This document shows, in pieces, positions 33,600-42,717 of a stretch of DNA of 64,000 bases. Position 1 is the first letter of the stretch. Each line of letters begins with the position of its first letter. The stretch is from Microbacterium ulmi. GTDB lineage: Bacteria > Actinomycetota > Actinomycetes > Actinomycetales > Microbacteriaceae. A program made the translations under genes and the position numbers. The DNA is taken from assembly GCF_011759705.1 (NCBI RefSeq), contig NZ_JAAOZF010000001.1:927152-991151 (forward strand). Reading direction: 5' to 3'. Below the pieces are notes generated by a model. It made no database searches. It had not been told where the DNA came from and was given only the letters and a program-made list of their open reading frames with translations.

Positions 33600-34757
33600 T
33601 CAGGCGAGAAGCTCGCGGCCGATGATCACGCGCATGATCTCGTTCGTGCCCTCGAGGATCTGGTGCACGCGCAGATCCCGCACGACCTTCTCGATGCCGT
33701 ACTCGTGCAGGTACCCGTAGCCGCCGTGCAGTTGCAGCGCCTCGTTCGCGACGCGGAACCCCGCGTCGGTCGCGAAGCGCTTCGCCATCGCGCACTGCAT
33801 CGCGGCATCCGGGGCCTTCTCGTCGACGGCGCGCGCGGCATCCCGCACGAGCGCCCGCGCGGCCTGCAGCTCGGTCGCCATGTCGGCGAGCGCGAACACG
33901 ACGGCCTGCTTCTGGGCGAGCGCGTCGCCGAACGCGAACCGTTCGTGGACGTAGCGGACGGCGCGGTCGAGCGCCCACTGCGCGCCGCCGAGCGAGCACG
34001 CAGCGATGTTGATGCGCCCGCCGTCGAGGGCGGACATCGCGATCTTGAAGCCCTGCCCGGGCTCACCGAGCATCGCGGACGCGGGGACCCGCACGCCGTC
34101 GAGGACGACCTGGCGCGTCGGCTGCGCGTTCCAGCCCATCTTCTTCTCGTGGGGACCGAACGACAGGCCCGGGGCGCCGTCGGCGACGAGGAACGCCGAG
34201 ATGCCGCGCGCGCCGGGCTCGCCCGTGCGGGCCATGACGATGTAGACGGATGCCTCGCCCCCGCCCGAGATGAACTGCTTGACGCCCGTCAGCACGAACT
34301 CGTCCCCGTCGCGGGCCGCGCTCGTCGTGATCGCGGCGGCGTCGGAGCCCGCTCCGGGCTCGGTGAGGCAGTAGCTGCCGAGATCGCGCATCGACGTGAG
34401 CCGGGGGACCCACTCGCGGCGCTGCGCGTCCGTGCCGTACGTGTCGATCATCCACGCGACCATCGTGTGGATCGTGATGTACGCCGCGATCGCGGGGTCG
34501 GCCTTCGCGAGCTCTTCGACGATCCGCACGGAGTCCTCGCGGCTCAGCCCCGAACCGCCGACGTCCTCGCGGAGGTAGAGCCCGCCCAGGCCCAGCTCTC
34601 CCGCCTTCTCGAGCACGTCTCGCGGGAAGTGCCTGCGCTCGTCCCAGTCCAGCGCGTGCGGGGCGATCTCGCTCTCGGCGAAGTCGCGCACGGCGTCGAT
34701 CATGGCGGCGCGCTCTTCAGGACTCAGCGCGGGGATCGGGGTGGCGGTCATGCTCAT
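33600..34757 (-). CDS. Acyl-CoA dehydrogenase
   Basis: FAD enzyme of 385 residues that introduces the alpha-beta double bond in an acyl-CoA and donates electrons to ETF. Family signatures are [15 protein letters not shown] (FAD-binding), [19 protein letters not shown], and the C-terminal [20 protein letters not shown] with the base glutamate in [11 protein letters not shown]. The sequence resembles isobutyryl-/short branched-chain acyl-CoA dehydrogenases, but chain specificity cannot be fixed by eye. No good ribosome-binding site precedes either possible ATG (34757 or 34751). It is followed by an enoyl-CoA hydratase gene. Confidence 0.94.
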   Translation of the reverse strand: MSMTATPIPALSPEERAAMIDAVRDFAESEIAPHALDWDERRHFPRDVLEKAGELGLGGLYLREDVGGSGLSREDSVRIVEELAKADPAIAAYITIHTMVAWMIDTYGTDAQRREWVPRLTSMRDLGSYCLTEPGAGSDAAAITTSAARDGDEFVLTGVKQFISGGGEASVYIVMARTGEPGARGISAFLVADGAPGLSFGPHEKKMGWNAQPTRQVVLDGVRVPASAMLGEPGQGFKIAMSALDGGRINIAACSLGGAQWALDRAVRYVHERFAFGDALAQKQAVVFALADMATELQAARALVRDAARAVDEKAPDAAMQCAMAKRFATDAGFRVANEALQLHGGYGYLHEYGIEKVVRDLRVHQILEGTNEIMRVIIGRELLA

Positions 34758-34822
34758 GGGTTCACGTCCTCGTGGGGCATCCTGGGTCGTCGTGCCGGGT
34801 GAGACACGACGGCAGTTTACAT

Positions 34823-34850
34823 GGACGTCCTAGTATCTGGACGGACGTTC
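34823..34850. promoter_or_regulatory. Candidate regulator site upstream of the acyl-CoA dehydrogenase gene
   Basis: GGACGTCC (34823-34830) and GGACGTTC (34843-34850) are direct repeats spaced 20 bp, two helical turns, 66 bases upstream of the dehydrogenase start. Such spacing suits a TetR- or MarR-type dimer pair. Assignment is inference. Confidence 0.35.
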
Positions 34851-34966
34851 ACGCATTCAGCACGCGTCCTCAGCCGCGTGACGCCGTCGGGACGAGGATG
34901 GGAGATCTCGACCAGGACGTCATGATGCTCATCGACGCATGAGGCGAACCGACAGCGGAGCGATCG

Positions 34967-36151
34967 CTACAAGCGCTCGATGATCGTGGCGTTCGCCATG
35001 CCGCCGCCTTCGCACATCGTCTGCAGGCCGTAGCGACCGCCGGTCGCCTCGAGGTAGGCGAGCATCGTGCCGAGCAGGCGCGTGCCCGACGATCCCAGCG
35101 CATGGCCGAGCGCGATCGCGCCGCCCCACGGGTTGAGCTTGGCAGGGTCGGCTCCGACCTCTGCCGCCCACGCGAGCGGCACGGGCGCGAACGCCTCATT
35201 GACCTCGTACGCGTCGAGGTCGTCGATCGTGAGGCCGCTGCGCTCGAGGATGCGGCGGGTCGCGGGGATCGGTCCCGTCAGCATGAGGAGCGGGTCGTCA
35301 CCGACGACGGCGAACGAGTGGAACCGCGCGCGGGGCGTGAGCCCCAGCTCGCGCGCCTTCTCCTCGCTCATGATGAGGACGGCGGATGCGGCATCCGTCA
35401 GCGGCGACGAATTGCCGGGGGTGATCTTCCACTCGATCTCGGGGAAGCGCGCGGCGTAGGCGTCGGTGCGGAAGGACGGGTTGAGGCCCGCGAGCCCCTC
35501 TGCCGTTGTGGTGGCGCGGATCGTCTCGTCGGTCGTCACTGTTCCTGCGTCGGTCTCGACGGGGAGCACCTGCGAGGCGAAGCGGCCGCGGGCCGAGGCA
35601 TCCGCCGCCCGCCAGTGCGACTCGGCTGAGAACGCGTCGAGATCCTCGCGCGTGAAGCCCCACTTCTGCGCGATGAGCTCGGCCGACACGCCCTGGTTGA
35701 CGAGTCCTTCGGGGTAGCGCGCCCGCAGGAGCGGCGAGTCCGGAGACCCAGCGACGGATGCCGAGACCCCCAGCGGCACGCGGCTCATCGACTCGACGCC
35801 GCCCGCGATGAGGACGTCGTACGCACCGGCGATGATGCCCTGCGCCGCGAAGTGCGCCGCCTGCTGGCTCGAGCCGCACTGCCGGTCGATCGTCGTGGCC
35901 GGGATGGACTCGTCGAAACCGGCCGCGAGCACGGCCTGGCGCGCGATGTTCGAGCTCTGCTCCCCCACCTGGCTCACGCATCCGAGCAGCACGTCGTCGA
36001 GCTGCGTCGACTCGAGCCCGTTGCGCTCGAGGACGCTGCGCAGCACGTAGGCTGCGAGATCGACGGGATGGATGCCGCTCAAGGCCCCTCCCGGCTTGCC
36101 CCTGCCGGACGGAGTACGGACGGCGTCGACGATGACGGCGGTGCGGGTCAC
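34967..36151 (-). CDS. Thiolase (acetyl-CoA C-acyltransferase)
   Basis: Enzyme of 394 residues that cleaves 3-ketoacyl-CoA with CoA, or condenses two acyl-CoAs. The nucleophilic cysteine is in TTIDRQCGSSQQAAHFAAQ, the activating histidine in NPWGGAIALGHALGSSG, and the second cysteine in LQTMCEGGGMANAT. The NEAF motif (YEVNEAFAPVPLAW) is intact. The GTG start at 36151 has AAGGGA about 6 bases upstream. It lies 99 bases after prpC on the same strand, between the propionate genes and the acyl-CoA dehydrogenase. Confidence 0.95.
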   Translation of the reverse strand: MTRTAVIVDAVRTPSGRGKPGGALSGIHPVDLAAYVLRSVLERNGLESTQLDDVLLGCVSQVGEQSSNIARQAVLAAGFDESIPATTIDRQCGSSQQAAHFAAQGIIAGAYDVLIAGGVESMSRVPLGVSASVAGSPDSPLLRARYPEGLVNQGVSAELIAQKWGFTREDLDAFSAESHWRAADASARGRFASQVLPVETDAGTVTTDETIRATTTAEGLAGLNPSFRTDAYAARFPEIEWKITPGNSSPLTDAASAVLIMSEEKARELGLTPRARFHSFAVVGDDPLLMLTGPIPATRRILERSGLTIDDLDAYEVNEAFAPVPLAWAAEVGADPAKLNPWGGAIALGHALGSSGTRLLGTMLAYLEATGGRYGLQTMCEGGGMANATIIERL

Positions 36152-36250
36152 GGCATCCCTTCTCGCTTCACGAACCTCGGACGATGCGACGAACTGCGGA
36201 CGATTCGGGCGGGAGCCTGCGGACTTCGCGCGATCCTCCGAGCCGTGCGA

Positions 36251-37441
36251 TCAGACCGCGGCCTCCTCGGGGCGCTCGAGGATCTCGAGCGTCGCCGTGT
36301 CGGCGGTGTAGCCCTCGATGTGCCGCTCGTCGTGCCCGTCGTACAGCGACAGCGGGCGGATGAGGGCGTTCGAGGCCATCTGCTCCATGATGTGCGCCGT
36401 CCAGCCGACGACCCGCGCCGCGACGAAGAGCGGCGTGAAGGTCAGCGTGTCGAACCCGATGAGGTTGTATGCGGGACCCGACGGGTAGTCGAGGTTCGGG
36501 TAGATGCCCTTGCGGGCCACGAACTCGGACTCGAGCGTGCCGTAGAGGTCGGCGATGTCGGGACGGTCGTAGAACTCGACGAGGCTGTCGAGAGCGGCCT
36601 TCATGGTCGGCACGCGCGAGTCGCCGCGCTTGTAGACGCGGTGGCCGAAGCCCATGATCTTGCGCTTCTCGGCGAGCGCCTGGTCGAGCCACGGGACGAC
36701 GTTCGAGGCATCCCCGATCTCGCCGAAGATGTGCATGACGGCCTCGTTCGCGCCGCCGTGCAGGGGACCCTTGAGTGCGCCGATCGCACCGACGACGGCC
36801 GAGTACAGGTCGCTCAGCGTCGACGTGATGACGCGAGCCGTGAACGTCGAGGCGTTGAAGGAGTGCTCGGCATACAGGATGAGCGATCGGTTGAACGCGT
36901 CTACGACGACCGGATCGGGCTCCTCGCCGAACGTCATCCACAGGAAGTTGGCGGCGTAGTCGAGGTCTTCGCGCCACTCGATCGGCTCGAGGCCGTGCCG
37001 GCGGCGCTGACCGTACGCGACGATCGCGGGGAGCGCCGCATACAGGTGCAGGCTGCGGGCGCGGTTCTCGTCGACCGTGCCTGTCGCGTCGAGCACGTTG
37101 TCGATGCCGGCCAGGTCGAGCGCCCCGATGACGCTCACGGCCGTGCGCACTTCGTCCATGGGGTGCGAGTCGAGCGGCAGCGCGTCGATCGCAGCCTTGA
37201 CCTCGGGCGCGAGCGCGCGCCACGGCCGGCCGTCCTCGCGCTGCGCCTCGAGCTGCGCGGCGGTCGGCAGCTCGCCGTTCCACAGCAGGTACGCGACGGC
37301 GTCGGCGGGCTGCGTCGCTGCGAGCTCCTGCACGGGGTAGCCGCGGTACAGCAGCGAGTTCGTCTCGGGGTTGACCTTGCTGATGGCGGTGACGTCGACG
37401 ACGACGCCGGCGAGGCCCTTCTTGATGTCGGGGTCTGTCAT
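36251..37441 (-). CDS. prpC: 2-Methylcitrate synthase / citrate synthase II
   Basis: Condenses propionyl-CoA with oxaloacetate in the methylcitrate cycle. It has 396 residues. The sequence contains the citrate synthase signature GFGHRVYKRGDSRVP, the catalytic histidine in GPLHGGANEAVM, and NLDYPSGPAYNLIGF with the catalytic aspartate region of short (type II) synthases. The N-terminus (DIKKGLAGVVVDVTAISKVNPE) is that of PrpC-like enzymes. The ATG at 37441 has AGGAG about 8 bases upstream. It follows prpB with a 203-base gap that holds a large hairpin (37476-37538), which may lower or stabilise prpC expression. Confidence 0.94.
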   Translation of the reverse strand: MTDPDIKKGLAGVVVDVTAISKVNPETNSLLYRGYPVQELAATQPADAVAYLLWNGELPTAAQLEAQREDGRPWRALAPEVKAAIDALPLDSHPMDEVRTAVSVIGALDLAGIDNVLDATGTVDENRARSLHLYAALPAIVAYGQRRRHGLEPIEWREDLDYAANFLWMTFGEEPDPVVVDAFNRSLILYAEHSFNASTFTARVITSTLSDLYSAVVGAIGALKGPLHGGANEAVMHIFGEIGDASNVVPWLDQALAEKRKIMGFGHRVYKRGDSRVPTMKAALDSLVEFYDRPDIADLYGTLESEFVARKGIYPNLDYPSGPAYNLIGFDTLTFTPLFVAARVVGWTAHIMEQMASNALIRPLSLYDGHDERHIEGYTADTATLEILERPEEAAV

Positions 37442-37475
37442 GTTCCGGCTCCTGTTCGTTGGGGTACCGGGCTCC

Positions 37476-37538
37476 GGGATGTCCTCTCCAAGGCGAGAGC
37501 GGGGACCCCTGCCCCGATCGCCTTGGAGAGGGCATCCC
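37476..37538. repeat. Large hairpin between prpB and prpC
   Basis: Two 21-base arms (37476-37496 and 37518-37538) are complementary except for one G-T pair, around a 21-base loop. The arms share CTCTCCAAGGCGA. No T-run follows on either strand, so it may be an RNA-processing or stability element, attenuator, or a mobile palindromic repeat rather than a classical terminator. Confidence 0.75.
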
Positions 37539-37644
37539 TGCGCCCTCGCGTTGCTCGTGCACCGGCTCCGCTGCGTCGCGTCGCCGGCGTTGGTCTTGTG
37601 GAGTTGTGGGAGGAGGAGCGGATGCCTGCGGCATCCGCCTGTGC

Positions 37645-38544
37645 CTATCTGGCGATCTCGAAGTTGAAGACGCCCTGGTCGAAGTGGTTGTAGTCCTCGT
37701 AGTCCAGCAGGTCGTAAAGATCGGCGCGATGCTGCATCTCGCCGAGCTTCGAGGTCAAGTGCCCCTCTTCGTTCAGCGTATCGAGCGCACGGGATGCCGC
37801 GCCCATCGCCATCCGCAGGAGAGAGACGGGCCAGATCACGATATTGACGCCGACGCCGCGCAGCTGGTCGACCGAGAAGAGCTCGCTCTTGCCGAACTCC
37901 GTCATGTTGGCGAGGATCGGCACGTCGACGGCGGCCCGCACGGCGGCGAACTCCTCGAGCGTGCGCATCGCCTCGGGGAAGATCGCGTCGGCCCCGGCGT
38001 CCACGAGCGCCTTCGCGCGGTCGATCGCGGCATCCAGCCCTTCGACCGCCCGGATGTCGGTGCGCGCCATGATGAGGAAGTTCGGGTCGCGCCGCGCATC
38101 CGCGGCGGCGCGGATGCGCTTGACCGCCGTGTTCTGGTCGACGACCGCCTTGCCGTCGAGGTGACCGCAGCGCTTGGGATTGACCTGGTCCTCGATGTGC
38201 GTGCCGGCGAGGCCGGCGTCTTCGAGGGTCTGGATCGTGCGCGCGACGTTCATCGGCTCGCCGAATCCTGTGTCGGCGTCGATGATGGCCGGGAGGTCGG
38301 TCATGCGCGCGATCTGCTGTCCGCGACCCGCGACCTCCGTGAGGGTCGTCAGGCCGATGTCGGGAAGGCCCAGGTCGGCGGAGAGCACGGCTCCCGAGAT
38401 GTAGACGCCCTCGAACCCCTTGCGCTCGATGAGGCGCGCGCTCAGGGGGTTGAACGCGCCGGGGAACCGGAGCAGCTCGCCCGAAGCGAGGCGCTCGCGG
38501 AGCAGGCGTCGCTTCTCGGCGGCCGGGATGTGGCTGTAGAGCAT
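37645..38544 (-). CDS. prpB: Methylisocitrate lyase
   Basis: Cleaves 2-methylisocitrate to succinate and pyruvate, the last step of the methylcitrate cycle. It has 299 residues of the isocitrate lyase/PEP mutase barrel. Key segments are FPGAFNPLSARLIERKGFEGVYISG, IIDADTGFGEPMNVART (Mg-binding Asp), and the active-site loop IEDQVNPKRCGHLDGK with the catalytic cysteine. The ATG at 38544 has GGGAGG about 10 bases upstream. An 80-bp inverted-repeat element sits immediately upstream, in the gap after prpD. Confidence 0.95.
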   Translation of the reverse strand: MLYSHIPAAEKRRLLRERLASGELLRFPGAFNPLSARLIERKGFEGVYISGAVLSADLGLPDIGLTTLTEVAGRGQQIARMTDLPAIIDADTGFGEPMNVARTIQTLEDAGLAGTHIEDQVNPKRCGHLDGKAVVDQNTAVKRIRAAADARRDPNFLIMARTDIRAVEGLDAAIDRAKALVDAGADAIFPEAMRTLEEFAAVRAAVDVPILANMTEFGKSELFSVDQLRGVGVNIVIWPVSLLRMAMGAASRALDTLNEEGHLTSKLGEMQHRADLYDLLDYEDYNHFDQGVFNFEIAR

Positions 38545-38566
38545 CAGTCGAGGTCCTCCCTTGTCG

Positions 38567-38646
38567 CAGAACTCCACGGAATCGGGCCGAGTCGGCTCGG
38601 TGCGAGCCCTGCAACAGGCTGCCCGGCGCGGATCCGTGGAGTTCTG
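38567..38646. repeat. 80-bp inverted-repeat element, copy 2 (between prpD and prpB)
   Basis: Perfect 14-bp terminal arms CAGAACTCCACGGA (38567-38580) and TCCGTGGAGTTCTG (38633-38646) around a 52-base centre. The length and outer 11 bases equal those of the element at 11749-11828; the centres differ. On the minus-strand transcript it lies between prpD and prpB. Confidence 0.8.
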
Positions 38647-38658
38647 CAGATGGTCATG

Positions 38659-40179
38659 TCAGAACAGGCCCTTCGGTGCGGGGGAGGTCGCCAGAACGCC
38701 CGGCTTCGCGACGATCGAGAGCTGCTGCACCTCTTCCGGCGTGAGCTCGGGCAGACGCTGCGCGAGGTCGAGGAACCGATCGATCTCCTCGGGGGCCAGC
38801 ACGGGCTCGGCGAGGATGCGGAATTTGCGGATGTAGTCCTCGCGGGCGAACGGGCGCGCGCCGAGGGGATGGGCGTCGGCGACGGCGATCTCGTCCTCGA
38901 TGACCGAGCCGTCGGTCAGCCGGATCTCGACGCGGCCTCCGAACGCCTTCTCGTTCGGATCCTCCGAGTGGTAGCGGCGCGTCCACTCGGCATCCTCCGC
39001 CGTCGTCACCTTGTGCCAGAGCGCGACCGTGTCGTCGCGCGACGCGCGCTCGGGCAGGTACGAGTCGACGTGGTGCCACGCGCCGTCCTGCAGGGCGACC
39101 GTGAAGATGTACGGGATCGAGTGGTCGAGCGTCTCGCGGGATGCCGTCGGGTCGTACTTCTGCGGGTCGTTCGCGCCCGAGCCGATGACGTAGTGCGTGT
39201 GGTGGCTCGTGTGCAGCACGATCGACTCGACGTCAGCGGGGTCGAAGGATGCCTCATTGTGGAGCTTGCGGGCGAGGTCGATCCAGGCCTGCGCCTGGTA
39301 CTCGGCCGAATGCTCCTTCGTGTAGGAGTCGAGGATGCCGCGCTTGGGCTCGCCCGCCGCGGGAAGCGGCACGTCGTATGCGGCATCCGGTCCGTCGAGG
39401 AGCCAGGCGACGACGCCGTCCTCGCCCTCGTAGATCGGCGAGGGCGAGGTCTCGCCGCGCATCGCGCGGTCGACGGCCTCGACCGCCATCTTGCCCGCGA
39501 AGGCCGGAGCGTGCGCCTTCCACGTCGAGATCTCGCCCTTGCGCGACTGGCGGGTCGCGGTCGTCGTGTGCAGGGCCTGGCCGACGGCCTGGTGGATCGT
39601 CTCGACCGGGAGCCCCAGGAGGGTGCCGATGCCGGCGGCGGCCGAAGGGCCGAGGTGGGCGACGTGGTCGATCTTGTGCTTGTGCAGTGAGATCGCCCGC
39701 ACGAGGTCGATCTGGATCTCGTACCCCGTCGCGATCCCCCGCACGAGCGCGGCGCCGTCGGCGCCGACGTGCTGCGCGACCGCGAGGATCGGCGGGATGT
39801 TGTCGCCGGGGTGCGAGTACTCGGCGGCGAGGAACGTGTCGTGGTAGTCCAGCTCGCGCACGGCGACGCCGTTGGCCCATGCCGCCCATTCCGGCGACGT
39901 GCGGCGCTCGAGGAGGCATCCGAAGATCGTCGACCCCGAGCCGCTGACCGACACGGCGTGGTCGAGGGCCTGCTGGCGCGCAGCGCTGACCGGCGCGCGG
40001 GTGAGGGATGCCGCCGCCACCGCCGCGTTGTCGATGACGCGGTTGACGATCATGTCGACGACGTCCGCGTCGACCTCGACGGGGTCGGCCGCGACTTCGG
40101 CGATGTGCCACGCGAGCTGGCCTTCGCGGGCGAGGTTCTCGTCGCTGCGATGCACGCGCAGGTGGTGGAGGACGGTCAT
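38659..40179 (-). CDS. prpD: 2-Methylcitrate dehydratase, MmgE/PrpD family
   Basis: Dehydrates 2-methylcitrate to 2-methyl-cis-aconitate. It has 506 residues. Typical PrpD segments are [75 protein letters not shown] and [15 protein letters not shown]. These match the iron-sulfur-independent family. The ATG at 40179 has AAGGGAA six bases upstream. It is 10 bases downstream of the GntR-type regulator gene, so the regulator, prpD, prpB and prpC form one operon. Confidence 0.95.
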   Translation of the reverse strand: MTVLHHLRVHRSDENLAREGQLAWHIAEVAADPVEVDADVVDMIVNRVIDNAAVAAASLTRAPVSAARQQALDHAVSVSGSGSTIFGCLLERRTSPEWAAWANGVAVRELDYHDTFLAAEYSHPGDNIPPILAVAQHVGADGAALVRGIATGYEIQIDLVRAISLHKHKIDHVAHLGPSAAAGIGTLLGLPVETIHQAVGQALHTTTATRQSRKGEISTWKAHAPAFAGKMAVEAVDRAMRGETSPSPIYEGEDGVVAWLLDGPDAAYDVPLPAAGEPKRGILDSYTKEHSAEYQAQAWIDLARKLHNEASFDPADVESIVLHTSHHTHYVIGSGANDPQKYDPTASRETLDHSIPYIFTVALQDGAWHHVDSYLPERASRDDTVALWHKVTTAEDAEWTRRYHSEDPNEKAFGGRVEIRLTDGSVIEDEIAVADAHPLGARPFAREDYIRKFRILAEPVLAPEEIDRFLDLAQRLPELTPEEVQQLSIVAKPGVLATSPAPKGLF

Positions 40180-40189
40180 GGGGTTCCCT

Positions 40190-40882
40190 TCAGGAGCGTG
40201 ACCCGTCGACGAGCGCGGGCACGGCGACGGTGGTCGCCGGCGCCGGGCCCATCGAGGGGTCGACGGATTCGAGGATGCTGGACAAGGCGCTGTGCAGGTG
40301 CACATGGGTCGCGTGGGCGGCGAGCTCGGCATCCCGCTCGGCGATCGCGCCGGCGATGAGGCGGTGCTCCGAGACGGATGCCGCGAGCCGGCCCGGATTG
40401 TCGCGCGCGAGCCTGCGCACCCGCACGAGGTGCGTGCGCACGGCCCGCAGCGCCGACGTGAGGTAGTCGTTCGCGACGGCGGCGTCGAGCGCCGCGTCGA
40501 AGCGGGCGATGAGGGCGTAGTACGCGTCGCGGCCGGCGTCGCCGTCGACCTCGGCGCGGGCGAACTCCTCCGCGAGGACGGCGAAGGATGCCGCATCCCC
40601 CCGCTCGGCGGCGAGGCGCGCTGCGGTCTCTTCGAGGGCGCGGCGCACTTCGAACAGCTCGCGGATGTCTCCCGCGTCGATGTCGGTCACGACCGTGACA
40701 CGCGGCGAGGCCTGTGCGACGAGCCCGTCGGCGGCGAGGCGCCCGAGGGCTTCGCGCAGCGGTGTGCGGCTCACGCCGAGGCGAGCGGCCTGCTCTACCT
40801 CGCCGAGCACGGCGCCGGGCGGGAGCGCGCCGGACTGGATCTCGTCGAGGAGGGTGCGGTACGCGCGGTCGCTTGCTCGCAT
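40190..40882 (-). CDS. GntR family (FCD) regulator of the prp operon
   Basis: Regulator of 230 residues. The N-terminal winged helix contains [20 protein letters not shown] and [13 protein letters not shown]. The C-terminal FCD effector domain is helical with conserved Asp/His positions for a metal ([33 protein letters not shown]). The ATG at 40882 has AAGGAG about 7 bases upstream. It is the first gene of the prp operon. TTGTATACACAA lies over its own -10 region, so it probably autoregulates and senses a methylcitrate-cycle intermediate (inference). Confidence 0.93.
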   Translation of the reverse strand: MRASDRAYRTLLDEIQSGALPPGAVLGEVEQAARLGVSRTPLREALGRLAADGLVAQASPRVTVVTDIDAGDIRELFEVRRALEETAARLAAERGDAASFAVLAEEFARAEVDGDAGRDAYYALIARFDAALDAAVANDYLTSALRAVRTHLVRVRRLARDNPGRLAASVSEHRLIAGAIAERDAELAAHATHVHLHSALSSILESVDPSMGPAPATTVAVPALVDGSRS

Positions 40883-40910
40883 GCCGTGCTCCTTCCTCGG
40901 TGCCGCACCC

Positions 40911-40973
40911 ATTGTATACACAAATGCACGATTCGCAACCTTCGGTGGCCAATTCGACCAGCTCGGTATACAT
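40911..40973 (-). promoter_or_regulatory. prp operon promoter with two GntR-type boxes
   Basis: On the minus strand TTGCGA (40938-40933) and TACAAT (40916-40911) form a -35/-10 pair with a 16-base spacer. TTGTATACACAA (40912-40923, core TGTATACA) overlaps the -10. A second box GTATACAT is at 40966-40973. The centres are about 52 bp apart, five helical turns. Confidence 0.6.
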
Positions 40974-41032
40974 GGGCGGTCCTGGCGAGGAGTCACTCCA
41001 CACCCGTCGATGACGGCCCGAGGCCCCGTCGA

Positions 41033-41038
41033 TAGGAT
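41033..41038 (+). promoter_or_regulatory. -10 hexamer of the repeat-containing membrane protein gene (probable leaderless start)
   Basis: TAGGAT at -12 to -7 of the ATG at 41045; no ribosome-binding sequence. Confidence 0.5.
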
Positions 41039-41044
41039 GCGCGA

Positions 41045-42103
41045 ATGGCGACTCCACGGTCAGGGACCGCGACGGCACCGCGATCGGAGGCGCGCAGAAG
41101 CACCACCGCACAAGCCGTCGCGACGGGACTGGCCGGCGCTGTCGCGTTCGCCGCGGGGACGACGATCGCCTACGCGAGCACCTACGGCCTCTCCGGCAGC
41201 GTCCTGCTCGCGGCCGTCTCGAGCGCTGCACTGCTCGTCTGGCTCGCCGGGGTCTCGGTGCTCGGCGTGCTCGTCAGGCGCGGCCGCGACGTCGTGTTCG
41301 CCGCGGCGACCGTCCTGTTCGCGCCCGCGGCGACGGTCGTGGAGTCGCTGCTGCGCACGGGAGGGGCGGATCTGCTCGCGTATCCGTACCTGCTCGTCGT
41401 GCTCGCCTGGCAGTCGCTCGGGCTCGTCGGCGCGGCGCTCGTCGGAGCGATCGTTGGCGTGCTGGTCCGACGACACCGCGAGGCGTCCGGGGCCGCGCCT
41501 TCGGCACGGGCGCGCGAGGCAGACACAGGGTCCGGCAACGAGGCGGTCCCGGGCCCAGGCGACGAGGCTGCCGCGGGCTCAGGCGACGAGGCGGCCCCGG
41601 GTCCAGGCGACGAGGCGGTCCCGGGTCCAGGCGACGAGGCGGCCGCAGACTTCGCCCTCCGTGCGACGCGCGAGCCGCGCGATGTGCCGGCATCGCCGGG
41701 CGCCGCCGGACCTGAGCGACGTCGCGCGACGATCCTCTCCGGCGTCTGCATCGCGCTGCTCGTGATCGGCGGCGCGCTGGCCTTCGTGCTTCCGACGCAG
41801 TGGCTCGGCGTGTACTTCCGCATCTGGGGCGAGGCGGCCGTGGCGACTCCCGCGCAGGGCACGCGGTACCTATGGACCGCCGGGCTCTCGCTCGCCGTGC
41901 TCCTCGCCGCTCTCGTCGTCGCGATCGTCCGCCGCGGCCGAGGGCTCATCGTCCTGACCTCGCTCGCGCTCGGTTGTGCGCTGATCGGCGCCTTCGTCTT
42001 CGAGGTGCCACAGGGCCGCTTCTGGCCCGACCCCGACCCGGTCACGTACGACGACGACTTCCCCGTCTGCTACGGCACGACAGGGGACTGCCCGGGAGGC
42101 TGA
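41045..42103 (+). CDS. Integral membrane protein with octapeptide repeats (unknown function)
   Basis: Unrecognised protein of 352 residues. Three to four hydrophobic segments lie in residues 20-145 (for example VATGLAGAVAFAAGTTIAYA and AALLVWLAGVSVLGVLVR). They are followed by a cytoplasmic-looking linker with five copies of an eight-residue GDEAxPGP unit at about 164-203. Two further membrane helices occur at about 230-255 and 275-325, then a short acidic C-terminus with two possible metal- or disulfide-forming cysteines (FPVCYGTTGDCPGG). The layout of membrane halves joined by a flexible repeat is unusual. Neighbours give no functional clue. Confidence 0.7.
   Translation: MATPRSGTATAPRSEARRSTTAQAVATGLAGAVAFAAGTTIAYASTYGLSGSVLLAAVSSAALLVWLAGVSVLGVLVRRGRDVVFAAATVLFAPAATVVESLLRTGGADLLAYPYLLVVLAWQSLGLVGAALVGAIVGVLVRRHREASGAAPSARAREADTGSGNEAVPGPGDEAAAGSGDEAAPGPGDEAVPGPGDEAAADFALRATREPRDVPASPGAAGPERRRATILSGVCIALLVIGGALAFVLPTQWLGVYFRIWGEAAVATPAQGTRYLWTAGLSLAVLLAALVVAIVRRGRGLIVLTSLALGCALIGAFVFEVPQGRFWPDPDPVTYDDDFPVCYGTTGDCPGG
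41534..41653 (+). repeat. 24-bp tandem repeat, five units, inside the membrane protein gene
   Basis: Five consecutive 24-bp units close to GGCGACGAGGCGGCCCCGGG plus four bases encode the GDEAxPGP octapeptides; the last copy is degenerate. In-frame units like this can expand or contract by slippage. Confidence 0.8.
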
Positions 42104-42190
42104 CGTGGCGCTCCTGACCCGTGCCACAGAGCGAGATGCCGGCGATCTGCGGGACCTCCTGAGCCCGACGCCCAGGCGTCCCAACCCGCC

Positions 42191-42562
42191 TCAGGACTCC
42201 TCGGCCTCTGTCACGCCTTCGTACAGGCCGATCTCGTTGCCATCGGGATCGACGATGACCGCCCACCAGCTCGTCGGGCTGATCGGCTGCTTCTCGAGCG
42301 CGACCCGTGCGCCGGCCTCGACGGCGGTCGCGATCGTGTCGTCGATCGAGTCGACCTCGACATACGACCGCGGCTGTGTGAAGCCCTCGCTGCGAGGAGC
42401 GAGCCCGCCGCCGCTGATCTTGTTGGGGGCCTGCCACATGGGGTATCCCTCGTAGCCGGGCACCTCCGCGATCTGCCAGCCGAAGAGCGTGGAGTAGAAC
42501 TGCGCCCCCTTCACGAGGTCGCTCACCGGGATGTCGATGTGAGTGATGTCGCCGTGTGCCAT
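42191..42562 (-). CDS. VOC (glyoxalase/bleomycin-resistance) family protein
   Basis: Small metal-dependent or binding protein of 123 residues with the paired beta-alpha-beta-beta-beta fold. GDITHIDIPVSDLVKGAQFYSTLFGWQI is the first module and RSYVEVDSIDDTIATAVEAGARV the second. WWAVIVDPDGNEIGLYE carries the usual C-terminal metal/anchor glutamate. The ATG at 42562 has GAGAGGA about 7 bases upstream. The substrate is unknown. Confidence 0.92.
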   Translation of the reverse strand: MAHGDITHIDIPVSDLVKGAQFYSTLFGWQIAEVPGYEGYPMWQAPNKISGGGLAPRSEGFTQPRSYVEVDSIDDTIATAVEAGARVALEKQPISPTSWWAVIVDPDGNEIGLYEGVTEAEES

Positions 42563-42663
42563 GTCACGTCCTCTCGTCGGTTCTGCGCGGCCAGTCTCGT
42601 CGCCCCCTCCGACATCGACAAGGGGCTCGACGGCATCCCTCACGGCTCCGTCCCCGCACACGC

Positions 42664-42706
42664 GCCGGCGCGGCACACCGCCCACGGAGGAGTGTGCCGC
42701 GCCGGC
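42664..42706. terminator. Strong hairpin downstream of the symporter gene
   Basis: GCCGGCGCGGCACAC (42664-42678) pairs perfectly with GTGTGCCGCGCCGGC (42692-42706) around a 13-base loop. It begins 12 bases past the symporter stop on the minus strand. No T-run follows. Confidence 0.65.
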
Positions 42707-42717
42707 GGTCGACGGGT

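Noticed and set aside
34758..34966. Possible small gene between the acyl-CoA dehydrogenase and thiolase genes
   Set aside because: Short frames exist but none has a ribosome-binding site or conserved-looking composition; only the direct-repeat site was kept.
41534..41653. CRISPR-like or regulatory tandem repeat
   Set aside because: The 24-bp units are contiguous, in frame and encode a clean octapeptide repeat inside a gene.
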